Below are positions 44,900-52,680 of a stretch of DNA of 64,000 bases, in pieces; positions within the stretch are counted from its first letter, which is position 1; the number at the start of each line of letters is the position of its first letter. The DNA comes from Streptomyces sp. TRM49041 (GTDB lineage: Bacteria > Actinomycetota > Actinomycetes > Streptomycetales > Streptomycetaceae): NCBI RefSeq assembly GCF_008271805.1, contig NZ_VSRY01000165.1, forward strand, positions 124,001 to 188,000, read 5' to 3'. The translations under genes and the position numbers were made by a program. The notes below the pieces were generated by a model. That model did not search any database and had not been told where the DNA came from. It saw nothing but the letters and a program-made list of their open reading frames with translations.

Positions 44900-46153
44900 T
44901 CAGAGACGGTGGGCCTTCAGGGCCATGTGCAGGAGCAGCCGGTCCTCGCCCCGGTCCAGGTCGAGGCCGGTGAGCTGTTCCACGCGGGAGAGGCGGTAGT
45001 AGAGGGTCTGCCGGTGGATGCCCAGGGCCGCCGCCGTGCGGCCCGCCTGGCCCGCGTGGTCGAGGAACACCTCGGCCGTCCGGGCGAGTTCGGCGTGCGC
45101 CGGGGAGAGCAGCGGGCGCACGGCGGGGTCGTCGGCGGTCGCCGTCGGCAGGGCGGTCAGCAGCCGGTACGGGCCGATGGACGCCCAGGGCGCGACCGGG
45201 CCCAGGAGCGGCTGGGCCAGCGCCGCGCGGGCGGCCGACGTCGCCTCCGCCCAGGCCGCTGCCAGCTCCGGCAGGCCGCGCCGGGGGGCGGCGATCCCGG
45301 CGACGGCGCCCGGGCCGGCCGTGTCGCACAGCCGGGTGCCGGCCGTCAGGGCGGGGGAGAGGGCGTCGGCGGAGCGGAGGCGGACCAGGGCGCCCAGCGC
45401 GTGTCCGCCCGGCCGTCCCGGCGCGGGCTCGCCCGAGCCGTGCTCGCCCGAAGGGTGCTTGCCCGACGGGCGCCCGCCCGGCGCGTGTCCGCCCGGCGCG
45501 TGTCCGCCGGGCGCGTGTCCGCCGGGCGCCCACGGCAGGGTGCACAGGGCCGCCGCCCCGGGGGCCGTACGTACCGAGGGGCTGTCGCCGCCCGGCCACG
45601 GCGCGACGCACACCAGGGCGTGCAGCCCGTCCGCGCCCGGGCCCAGCGCCGTACGCAGCGCGGCCAGCGCCAGGTCGTACTGCGAGCCCCGCTCCGCCGT
45701 CAGCGCCGCCCGCAGCTCCCGTGACAGGTCGGCGCCCGCCCGCTCCTCGTCCGCCAGCTGCGCGCCGATCCGGGACGCCACCTCCATGGCCGCCGCCAGC
45801 CGCTCCGGCGACGGGCGCGGTGAGGCGTCCAGCAGCCAGACGTAGCCGAGGGCCACGCCCCGGTGCCGCACCGGAAGGCAGAGCCGGTCCCGGTACACGC
45901 CCGCCTCCGGGGCGGCCGGGATCCGGACCGGGCCGGTCGCGCGGGCGATACCGAACCCCTCGAACCAGGCCCGCACCGCCGGCGTGGACTTCCGGGTCAG
46001 GATCGAGCGCGTACGGACCGGGTCCATCGCGGTGGTGTCGTCGCTGTCGTGCGCCCCGAAGGCGATCAGCCCGAAGTCCCGGTTCTCCAGCGTCGCCGGG
46101 GCCCCCAGCAGCGCCGAGATCTCGTCGACCAGCTCTTGGTAATCGCCCTTCAC
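44900..46153 (-). CDS. PucR/CdaR-type transcriptional regulator
   Basis: A 417-residue regulator. The C-terminal PucR HTH is clear (EVFLDHAGQAGRTAAALGIHRQTLYYRLSRVEQLTG). The N-terminal two-thirds is a GAF-like sensory region. A low-complexity insert of about 40 residues made of GGHAP-like repeats lies in the middle, encoded by a 15-base tandem repeat around 45440-45530. It is divergent from proline dehydrogenase and pruA, so it very probably controls proline use; regulators of this type activate put genes in other actinomycetes. Confidence 0.87.
   Translation of the reverse strand: MKGDYQELVDEISALLGAPATLENRDFGLIAFGAHDSDDTTAMDPVRTRSILTRKSTPAVRAWFEGFGIARATGPVRIPAAPEAGVYRDRLCLPVRHRGVALGYVWLLDASPRPSPERLAAAMEVASRIGAQLADEERAGADLSRELRAALTAERGSQYDLALAALRTALGPGADGLHALVCVAPWPGGDSPSVRTAPGAAALCTLPWAPGGHAPGGHAPGGHAPGGRPSGKHPSGEHGSGEPAPGRPGGHALGALVRLRSADALSPALTAGTRLCDTAGPGAVAGIAAPRRGLPELAAAWAEATSAARAALAQPLLGPVAPWASIGPYRLLTALPTATADDPAVRPLLSPAHAELARTAEVFLDHAGQAGRTAAALGIHRQTLYYRLSRVEQLTGLDLDRGEDRLLLHMALKAHRL
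45475..45534. repeat. 15-base tandem repeat inside the PucR-type gene
   Basis: About four near-perfect copies of a 15-base unit (like GCGCGTGTCCGCCCG) encode Gly-Gly-His-Ala-Pro repeats in frame on the minus strand. Because the unit is a multiple of three, copy-number changes would keep the frame. The repeat lies between the sensory region and the HTH domain, probably in a linker. Confidence 0.75.
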
Positions 46154-46174
46154 CCGGACATTCTCCCACCCGCT

Positions 46175-46190
46175 TCAGACAGATGTCTGA
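46175..46190. promoter_or_regulatory. Palindrome between the PucR-type gene and proline dehydrogenase
   Basis: TCAGACA-GA-TGTCTGA is a perfect 7-base inverted repeat. It lies 22 bases upstream of the regulator start and about 150 bases upstream of the proline dehydrogenase start. The position suggests an operator for the regulator controlling both directions. Confidence 0.65.
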
Positions 46191-46337
46191 GATCCGCGGC
46201 ACGGATGCGTGACAGCTGTCGATGGCAGACGCCCGGGGCGATCCTTAGGTTTCACGGTGGTTCTCCGTGCTGTTTCCGATTGGTCGGGTCGCGGCCGTTT
46301 CCGTCCCGTTCCCCACCCCTGTTCGTGGAGGTGCCCC

Positions 46338-47264
46338 GTGCTGGGTCCCGTGATCCTCGCCGCGTCGCGCAGCGACAAGATGCGCCGCCTTGTGTCCGCG
46401 GCCCCGGTGACCAAGCCGGTCGTCGACCGGTTCATCCCGGGCGAGACGGTCGACCAGGTCGTCCCCATCGTCACGGACATGGCGGACAAGGGCCTGGAAG
46501 TCACCCTCGACGTCGTCGGGGAGGACATCACCAGGCCCGAGCAGGCCACCGCCGCCCGTGACGCCTACCTCCAGCTCGTCGAGCGCCTGAAGCCGCTGGG
46601 TCTGGAAGCCTGTGCCGAGATGTCCGTCAAGCTGTCGATGTTCGGCCAGGCGCTGGAGGGCGGCCATGAGCTGGCCCTCGCGAACGTCCGCCCCGTCGTC
46701 GAGGCCGCCGCCGCGATCGGTACGACGGTTACGCTGGATGCGGAGGACCACACCACGCTCGACTCGATGTTCGCCATCCACGACGAGCTGCGGAAGGACT
46801 TCCCGGAGACTGGCTGCGTCATCCAGTCGTACCTCTTCCGCACCGAGGACGACGCCCGCCGCCTCGCCGCGAACGGCAGCCGCGTCCGCATCGTGAAGGG
46901 CGCCTACAAGGAGCCGTCGTCCGTCGCGTTCCAGGACAAGGCCGAGGTCGACAAGGCATATGTCCGCATCCTCAAGATCCTCATGGCGGGCGAGGGCTAC
47001 CCCATGATCGGCTCGCACGACCCGCGGCTGATCGCCATCACACAGGAGCTCGCCCGCCGCGCCGGGCGCAAACTGGATGAGTACGAGTTCCAGATGCTGT
47101 ACGGAATCCGCAGCGAGGAGCAGGTCCGGCTCGCCGCCGAAGGACACCGGATGCGCGTCTACACGGCGTACGGGACGGACTGGTACGGATACTTCATGCG
47201 CCGCCTCGCGGAGAAGCCGGCCAACCTGCTCTTCTTCGCCCGCTCGATGATCACCAAGAACTGA
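46338..47264 (+). CDS. putA: Proline dehydrogenase (monofunctional)
   Basis: A FAD enzyme of 308 residues that oxidises proline to pyrroline-5-carboxylate. The TIM-barrel core shows EMSVKLSMFG, TVTLDAEDHTTLDS, RIVKGAYKEPSS and YEFQMLYGIRSEEQ. The GTG at 46338 follows GGAGG and gives the N-terminus MLGPVILAASRS; an earlier in-frame start at 46209 is rejected. It is followed 57 bases later by pruA, so the pathway is encoded by two separate proteins rather than the fused PutA of enterobacteria. Confidence 0.94.
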   Translation: MLGPVILAASRSDKMRRLVSAAPVTKPVVDRFIPGETVDQVVPIVTDMADKGLEVTLDVVGEDITRPEQATAARDAYLQLVERLKPLGLEACAEMSVKLSMFGQALEGGHELALANVRPVVEAAAAIGTTVTLDAEDHTTLDSMFAIHDELRKDFPETGCVIQSYLFRTEDDARRLAANGSRVRIVKGAYKEPSSVAFQDKAEVDKAYVRILKILMAGEGYPMIGSHDPRLIAITQELARRAGRKLDEYEFQMLYGIRSEEQVRLAAEGHRMRVYTAYGTDWYGYFMRRLAEKPANLLFFARSMITKN

Positions 47265-47321
47265 TCCCGTAGCCCTCAGGGCCGAGTCCCTCCCACCCTC
47301 ACCAAAGGAGCAACGAGACCC

Positions 47322-48953
47322 ATGGACGCTGTGACCCAGGTCCCCGCCCCGGTCAACGAGCCGGTGCACGGCTACGCCCCCGGTTCCGCGGAGCGCACCC
47401 GGCTGGAGGCCAAGCTCAAGGAGCTGGCCGAGAACCCCATCGACCTGCCGATGACCATCAACGGCGTCAAGCGCCTGGGCGGCGGTGAGCGGGTGAACGT
47501 CGTCCAGCCGCACAACCACCAGGCCGTCATCGGCACCTTCGCGAACGCCACCCAGGAAGACGCCCAGGACGCCGTCGACGCCGCCCTGGCCGCCGCGCCG
47601 GGCTGGCGCGCGATGTCCTTCGACGACCGCGCCGCGATCTTCCTGCGCGCCGCCGACCTGCTGGCCGGCCCGTGGCGCGAGACGCTGGCCGCCTCCACCA
47701 TGCTCGGCCAGTCGAAGACCGCCCAGCAGGCCGAGATCGACACGCCCTGCGAGCTGATCGACTTCTGGCGCTTCAACGTCAAGTACGCCCGTGACCTGCT
47801 CGCCGAGCAGCCGCCGGCGAACTCCCCCGGTGTGTGGAACCGCCTCGACCACCGCCCGCTGGAGGGCTTCGTCTACGCGATCACGCCGTTCAACTTCACC
47901 GCGATCGCCGGCAATCTGCCCACCGCCCCCGCCCTCATGGGCAACGTGGTGGTCTGGAAGCCGTCCCCGACGCAGACCCACGCCGCCGTGCTGCTCATGG
48001 AGCTGCTGGAGGACGCCGGCCTGCCCAAGGGCGTCATCAACCTCGTGACGGGCGACGGCATCGCCGTCTCCGAGGTGGCCCTGAACCACCCGATGCTCGC
48101 CGGTATCCACTTCACCGGCTCGACGAAGACCTTCCAGCACCTGTGGAAGACCGTCGGCAACAACATCGAGAAGTACCGCTCCTATCCGCGCATCGTCGGC
48201 GAGACGGGCGGCAAGGACTTCGTCGTCGCGCACCCGAGCGCCGACCGCGCCGTCCTGAAGACCGCGCTGACCCGCGGCTCCTTCGAGTTCCAGGGCCAGA
48301 AGTGCTCCGCCACCTCGCGCGCGTACATCCCGGCCTCGATCTGGAACTCCGGCTTCAAGGAGGAGTTCGCGGCCGAGGTCGACGGCATCCGCATGGGTGA
48401 CGTCACCGACCTGTCGAACTTCGTCGGCGCCGTCATCGACGAGCGCGCGTTCGCCAAGAACAAGGCCGCGATCGACCGGGCGAAGCAGGATTCGAGCTGC
48501 ACGATCGTCGCCGGTGGCACGTACGACGACTCGGTCGGCTACTTCGTCCGCCCGACCGTCGTCGAGTGCACGGACCCGGAGAACGAGGTCTTCACGACCG
48601 AGTACTTCGGCCCGTTCCTCGCGGTGCACGTGTACGAGGACGACCAGTACGACGCCATGCTGGAGCAGATGGAGTCGGTGTCGGCCTACGCGCTGACCGG
48701 CTCGGTCATCTCCAGGGACCGCGCCGCCGCCGCGTACACGATGGACAAGCTGCGGTACGCCGCCGGCAACTTCTACATCAACGACAAGTCGACCGGCGCC
48801 GTCGTCGGCCAGCAGCCCTTCGGCGGCGGCCGCGCCTCCGGCACCAACGACAAGGCCGGTGCCCCGCAGAACCTGATGCGCTGGACGCTGACCCGCGCGA
48901 TCAAGGAGACGCTGGTCCCGCCGACCGAGTACGGCTACCCGCACATGGGCTGA
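47322..48953 (+). CDS. pruA: L-glutamate gamma-semialdehyde dehydrogenase
   Basis: An NAD-dependent aldehyde dehydrogenase of 543 residues that oxidises glutamate semialdehyde (from proline) to glutamate. The catalytic Glu is in GETGGKDFVVAHP and the nucleophilic Cys in FEFQGQKCSATSRAY. AITPFNFTAIAGNLPTAP is typical of the P5CDH group. AAAGGAG precedes the ATG. Together with proline dehydrogenase it allows proline to serve as carbon and nitrogen source. Confidence 0.96.
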   Translation: MDAVTQVPAPVNEPVHGYAPGSAERTRLEAKLKELAENPIDLPMTINGVKRLGGGERVNVVQPHNHQAVIGTFANATQEDAQDAVDAALAAAPGWRAMSFDDRAAIFLRAADLLAGPWRETLAASTMLGQSKTAQQAEIDTPCELIDFWRFNVKYARDLLAEQPPANSPGVWNRLDHRPLEGFVYAITPFNFTAIAGNLPTAPALMGNVVVWKPSPTQTHAAVLLMELLEDAGLPKGVINLVTGDGIAVSEVALNHPMLAGIHFTGSTKTFQHLWKTVGNNIEKYRSYPRIVGETGGKDFVVAHPSADRAVLKTALTRGSFEFQGQKCSATSRAYIPASIWNSGFKEEFAAEVDGIRMGDVTDLSNFVGAVIDERAFAKNKAAIDRAKQDSSCTIVAGGTYDDSVGYFVRPTVVECTDPENEVFTTEYFGPFLAVHVYEDDQYDAMLEQMESVSAYALTGSVISRDRAAAAYTMDKLRYAAGNFYINDKSTGAVVGQQPFGGGRASGTNDKAGAPQNLMRWTLTRAIKETLVPPTEYGYPHMG

Positions 48954-49018
48954 CGCCCGCCCCGGCCCGCACGGCCACCCGGCCCGCACGGCCACCCGGC
49001 CCGTAAGGGCCCCTGAAC

Positions 49019-49056
49019 ACCGCCCCCCTCCGGTCCCCCCACCGGACGGGGGCGGT
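49019..49056 (+). terminator. Terminator after pruA
   Basis: Sixteen-base arms (49019-49034 and 49041-49056) pair with one mismatch around a CCCCCC loop, followed by TCTCATGT. Three near-identical copies of CCCGGCCCGCACGGCCA-like repeats lie just before it (48960-49003). Confidence 0.8.
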
Positions 49057-49175
49057 TCTCATGTCGCACGACGCCCGTGACGACGGCGCGATCGCACCCT
49101 TGTCGCACTGATGCGTTCATGTCAAATTCCTTCACGGTAGCTCCCCACCCGCCACCGACGAAGGAGACCCCTGGC

Positions 49176-50264
49176 ATGAGACGCACCACCCGTGCGCGCA
49201 TAGGTCTTTCCGCCCTGCTCGTCGTCGCGTCCCTCGGCCTCGGCGCCACCCCGGCCGGAGCCTCGGACGCGCCCACCCCCACCCCCACCCCCACCCCCAC
49301 ACCCGCCCCCGCCCCGGACGCCGCGAGGCTCCACACCCTCGACGCCGCCCTCGACCGCACCCTCGGTGACGACAGCGCGGGCACCTACGTCGACGCCATG
49401 ACCGGCCGGCTCGTCGTCACCGTCACCAGCGACGCCGCCGCCGCGAAGGTCCTGGCCGCGGGCGCGACCCCGAAGCGGGTCCGGCGCGGCGCCGGCCGGC
49501 TCGACGCCGCCATGGCCGCGCTGGAGAACCAGGCCAAGATCACCGGCACCTCGTGGGGTCTGGACCCGCGCACCAACCAGATCGCCGTCGAGGCCGACTC
49601 CTCCGTCACCGCGCGCGACATGGCCCGCCTCCGCAAGGTCGCCGCATCGCTCGACGGCGCCGTACGCGTCACCCGCGTACCCGGTGTCCTCAAGCGCGAG
49701 GTCGCGGGCGGCGACGCCGTCTACGGCGGCGGTTCACGCTGCTCGGCCGCCTTCAACGTCGCGAGGAACGGCGTGCGGTACTTCCTGACGGCCGGGCACT
49801 GCACCAACATCTCGTCGTCCTGGTCCGCCACCTCCGGCGGGTCCTCCATCGGCGTCCGCGCGGGCAGCAGCTTCCCGACCAACGACTACGGCATCGTCCG
49901 CTACACCACCACGAGCAACACGGCCGGCCGGGTCAACCTCTACAACGGCGGCTACCAGGACATCGCCTCCGCCGCCGACGCCGTCGTCGGCCAGTCCATC
50001 CGCAAGAGCGGCTCCACCACGAGGGTGACCAGCGGCACCGTCACCGCCGTGAACGTCACCGTCAACTACAGCAGCGGCCCGGTGTACGGCATGGTCCGTA
50101 CGACCGCCTGCTCGGCCGGCGGCGACAGCGGTGGCGCCCACTTCGCCGGCAACGTCGCGCTCGGTATCCACTCCGGCAGCTCCGGCTGCTCGGGCACCAA
50201 CGGCTCGGCCATCCACCAGCCGGTACGGGAGGCCCTCGCCGCGTACGGCGTGAACGTGTACTGA
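49176..50264 (+). CDS. Streptogrisin-like secreted serine protease
   Basis: A preproprotease of 362 residues. The signal peptide covers about residues 1-29 (ARIGLSALLVVASLGLGATPAGA). A Pro-Thr repeat linker and an alpha-lytic-type propeptide follow to about residue 180. The mature chymotrypsin-like domain starts near AGGDAVYGGG. The catalytic triad is in FLTAGHCTN (His), TNDYGIVRY (Asp) and GDSGGAHF (Ser). Like other streptogrisins it should be secreted, folded with help of the propeptide and self-processed. The ATG at 49176 follows AAGGAG. Confidence 0.92.
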   Translation: MRRTTRARIGLSALLVVASLGLGATPAGASDAPTPTPTPTPTPAPAPDAARLHTLDAALDRTLGDDSAGTYVDAMTGRLVVTVTSDAAAAKVLAAGATPKRVRRGAGRLDAAMAALENQAKITGTSWGLDPRTNQIAVEADSSVTARDMARLRKVAASLDGAVRVTRVPGVLKREVAGGDAVYGGGSRCSAAFNVARNGVRYFLTAGHCTNISSSWSATSGGSSIGVRAGSSFPTNDYGIVRYTTTSNTAGRVNLYNGGYQDIASAADAVVGQSIRKSGSTTRVTSGTVTAVNVTVNYSSGPVYGMVRTTACSAGGDSGGAHFAGNVALGIHSGSSGCSGTNGSAIHQPVREALAAYGVNVY

Positions 50265-50296
50265 CGCCGGGGCGAGCGGCGTCACCCCGCTGACAC

Positions 50297-50348
50297 GGCC
50301 CCGCCCGCACCCGGTCCGGCCGATCCGGTGCCGGGCGCGGGCGGGGCC
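50297..50348 (+). terminator. Terminator after the protease gene
   Basis: GGCCCCGCCCGC (50297-50308) and GCGGGCGGGGCC (50337-50348) are perfect 12-base inverted repeats. The 28 bases between them contain a further CCGG-rich stem. It ends 16 bases before the next gene starts. Confidence 0.75.
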
Positions 50349-50364
50349 TGCGAGAGTGGACGGT

Positions 50365-50913
50365 ATGACCGACCGTCTGCGTACCGCCCACACCTACGAG
50401 TTGAAGTCCGCCATACTCGACGAGTTCCGGGCCGTGGTCCGCGACGCCTTCCACGGTGACTTCACCGACGAGGACTGGGAGCACGGGCTCGGCGGCGTGC
50501 ACGCGTACATCGAGGACGGCGACGGGCGGATCGTCGCGCACGGCAGCGTCGTCATGCGCCGCGTCGTCCACAGCGGCCACGCCCACCGCGTCGGATACGT
50601 CGAGGGCGTGGCCGTACGGGCGGACCGGCGACGGCAGGGCCTGGGTGCCCAGGTCATGGCGGCGCTGGAGGAAGTGATCGACGGGGCGTACGACTTCGGC
50701 GCCCTGTCCGCGTCCGACGAGGGCGCCCCGCTCTACCGCGCGCGCGGCTGGCAGCTGTGGAACGGCCGGGTGGAGGGGTACGGCCCGCAGGGCGTGTCCC
50801 ACCTGCCGGACGAGGAGGACTGTACGTATCTCCGCCCGGCCGCCGGGCGTCCCCTCCCCGCCCCCGAGGACGGATCCCTGCAGTTCGACTGGCGTGACGG
50901 CGACCTGCTCTGA
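50365..50913 (+). CDS. Aminoglycoside 2'-N-acetyltransferase-like GNAT protein
   Basis: The 182-residue protein closely resembles chromosomal AAC(2')-I enzymes of mycobacteria along its whole length (compared from memory): GDFTDEDWEHGLGG, then HRVGYVEGVAVRADRRRQGLG, GAYDFGALSASDEGAPLYRARGW and the C-terminal FDWRDGDLL. In that family the acidic DW segment and C-terminal Asp/Trp residues contact the aminoglycoside. It may give low-level resistance to 2'-amino aminoglycosides or have a housekeeping acetylation role. The ATG at 50365 matches the family N-terminus better than the GTG at 50356. Confidence 0.82.
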   Translation: MTDRLRTAHTYELKSAILDEFRAVVRDAFHGDFTDEDWEHGLGGVHAYIEDGDGRIVAHGSVVMRRVVHSGHAHRVGYVEGVAVRADRRRQGLGAQVMAALEEVIDGAYDFGALSASDEGAPLYRARGWQLWNGRVEGYGPQGVSHLPDEEDCTYLRPAAGRPLPAPEDGSLQFDWRDGDLL

Positions 50914-51019
50914 ACCTCGTGCGGCGCTTCCCGGCCGATGTCTCCGTCTCAGATAGTAGGAAGTCCGAGTAATTGTGGAGACAGCCGCGCCGCGCTCGCT
51001 TAGCTTTGTAGGAGCCGAA

Positions 51020-51110
51020 CGTCTCGCTCCATCAGCGAATGGCGGTCGAGAGCGCGATGCCCCCTGGCAGGCAACCCCTGCGGCAGTGCTCCCCGCCCCT
51101 TCCGGCGCCT
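51020..51110 (+). promoter_or_regulatory. Structured leader upstream of the small ORF and leuB
   Basis: A long hairpin (51020-51054: CGTCTCG and CCAT pairing with ATGG and CGAGA-CG) is followed by a second hairpin, GCAGG-CAACC-CCTGC (51067-51081), and then GGCAGTGCTCCCC. The pieces GGCAACC and AGTGCT recall the core of SAM-binding S-box RNAs, but other S-box elements are not clear. The region upstream (50940-51010) is AT-richer and probably holds the promoter. The identity as a riboswitch is unproven. Confidence 0.4.
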
Positions 51111-51141
51111 TCACTTCCCTCATCTGAAGGAGTCGATCACC

Positions 51142-51276
51142 ATGGCCACTGCCACCGCCGTTCGTCGTGTCCGCCACGCCGGCACCCGCCCCACCGACGC
51201 CGAGCGCAAGAACGCCGCCGCCGCCCTCCAGCGCGCCCTCGACCGCCGTGACAACGGCGGCTCCACCGGCCACTGA
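51142..51276 (+). CDS. 44-residue basic small protein upstream of leuB
   Basis: A short ORF with GAAGGAG at an ideal distance before its ATG. The product starts MATATAVRRVRHAGTRPTD and continues as a charged, probably helical segment (ERKNAAAALQRALDRRD) with a Gly/Ser tail. I do not recognise a family. Codon third positions are GC-rich as in real genes. It lies 102 bases before leuB, downstream of a structured leader. It could be a regulatory or leader ORF, though it lacks a run of Leu codons. Confidence 0.6.
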   Translation: MATATAVRRVRHAGTRPTDAERKNAAAALQRALDRRDNGGSTGH

Positions 51277-51378
51277 ACCGCCGTCGGCCGCCACTGACCG
51301 CCGCCGTCCGGCGCCTCGCCGTCGTCCATATGGTGGACGGCGAGTGTCAGGCAATGGGACGAAGAGTAGGGTGCCGCC

Positions 51379-52422
51379 ATGTCTCGCAGCCTCAATCTCG
51401 CAGTGATCCCCGGTGACGGCATCGGCCAGGAAGTCGTGGCCCAGGGACTCAAGGTCCTTCGCGCGGTCCTCCCGCAGGATGTGAAGCTGGAGACCAAGGA
51501 GTACGACCTCGGCGCCCGGCGCTGGCACCGCACCGGGGAGACCCTCCCCGACGCGGAACTCGACGCGCTCAAGGAGCACGACGCGATCCTGCTCGGCGCG
51601 ATCGGCGACCCGTCCGTGCCGTCCGGCGTCCTGGAGCGGGGCCTGCTGCTGAAGCTCCGCTTCGCCTTCGACCACTACGTCAACCTGCGCCCGTCGAAGC
51701 TCTTCCCGAACACCGCGACCCCGCTGGCGGGCCGCCCCGAGATCGACTTCGTCGTCGTACGCGAGGGCACCGAGGGCCCGTACACCGGCAACGGCGGCAG
51801 CCTCCGGACCGGCACCCCCGCCGAGGTCGCCACCGAGGTCAGCGTCAACACGGCGTACGGCGTCGAGCGTGTCGTCCGTGACGCGTACGAGCGGGCCAAC
51901 GCCCGCCCGCGCAAGAAGCTGACCCTGGTCCACAAGAACAACGTCCTCGTCTACGCCGGCCACATGTGGAAGAACATCTTCGACAAGGTGGGCGAGGAGT
52001 ACCCCGAGGTCACCACCGACTATCTGCACGTCGACGCCGCGACGATCTTCTTCGTCACGCAGCCGGAGCGGTTCGACGTCATCGTCACCGACAACCTCTT
52101 CGGTGACATCCTCACCGACCTCGCCGCCGCTGTGACCGGCGGTATCGGCCTGGCCGCGTCCGGCAACGTCAACCCGGCGGGCGAGTTCCCGTCGATGTTC
52201 GAGCCTGTCCACGGCTCCGCGCCCGACATCGCGGGCCAGGGCAAGGCCGACCCCACCGCGACGATCCTCTCCGTCGCGCTGCTGCTCCGGCACCTCGGCC
52301 ACGAGACCGAGGCCGCCCGCATCGAGGAGGCGGTCGCCGCCGACCTCACCGAGCGCTCGGCCGCCGTCACCCGCACGACGGACGAGATCGGCGACGCGCT
52401 CGCGGTACGAGTAGCGAGCTGA
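51379..52422 (+). CDS. leuB: 3-isopropylmalate dehydrogenase
   Basis: NAD-dependent oxidative decarboxylase of leucine synthesis, 347 residues. Signatures: LAVIPGDGIGQEVVAQG at the N-terminus, the substrate arginine region ERGLLLKLRFAFDHYVNLRP, and the metal-binding DNLFGDILTDLAAAVTGGIGLAASGN. The length and the ITPERFDV-like TQPERFDVIVTD segment fit the actinobacterial LeuB type. leuA and leuCD are not in this window. ilvE follows 258 bases downstream on the same strand. Confidence 0.94.
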   Translation: MSRSLNLAVIPGDGIGQEVVAQGLKVLRAVLPQDVKLETKEYDLGARRWHRTGETLPDAELDALKEHDAILLGAIGDPSVPSGVLERGLLLKLRFAFDHYVNLRPSKLFPNTATPLAGRPEIDFVVVREGTEGPYTGNGGSLRTGTPAEVATEVSVNTAYGVERVVRDAYERANARPRKKLTLVHKNNVLVYAGHMWKNIFDKVGEEYPEVTTDYLHVDAATIFFVTQPERFDVIVTDNLFGDILTDLAAAVTGGIGLAASGNVNPAGEFPSMFEPVHGSAPDIAGQGKADPTATILSVALLLRHLGHETEAARIEEAVAADLTERSAAVTRTTDEIGDALAVRVAS

Positions 52423-52680
52423 CCCGTCGACTGAAGATCATCAGACACAGCCGCCGGGTCGCCACCGCACCCGGCGGCTTCTCCTGTGCCGCCGCCGGGT
52501 GCCACCATCGAACCCAGGACCGCGGTCACACCCATTTCCCAGCCATGGCCCCCCGGGCGATAATCGAACGTGGGGCCGCGGCATGCGGTAATGCTCGGAC
52601 GTCCTAGCAGCAGCAGCGACAGCGGCTGGCACGGCGTGAGCGCGGTCCGTCACACACAACCGGTGAAGGACACAGCACTC

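Noticed and set aside
46245..48995. 916-codon open frame on the minus strand opposite proline dehydrogenase and pruA
   Set aside because: Spans two well-identified genes antisense and has no recognisable domain; a composition artefact.
51039..51251. 70-codon ORF overlapping the leuB leader
   Set aside because: It conflicts with the 44-residue ORF, which has the better ribosome binding site, and its product is Pro/Arg low-complexity.
52570..52680. ilvE N-terminal extension or leader peptide at 52591
   Set aside because: The stretch is Ser-rich, lacks Ile/Val/Leu runs and no terminator follows it, so there is no sign of attenuation before ilvE.
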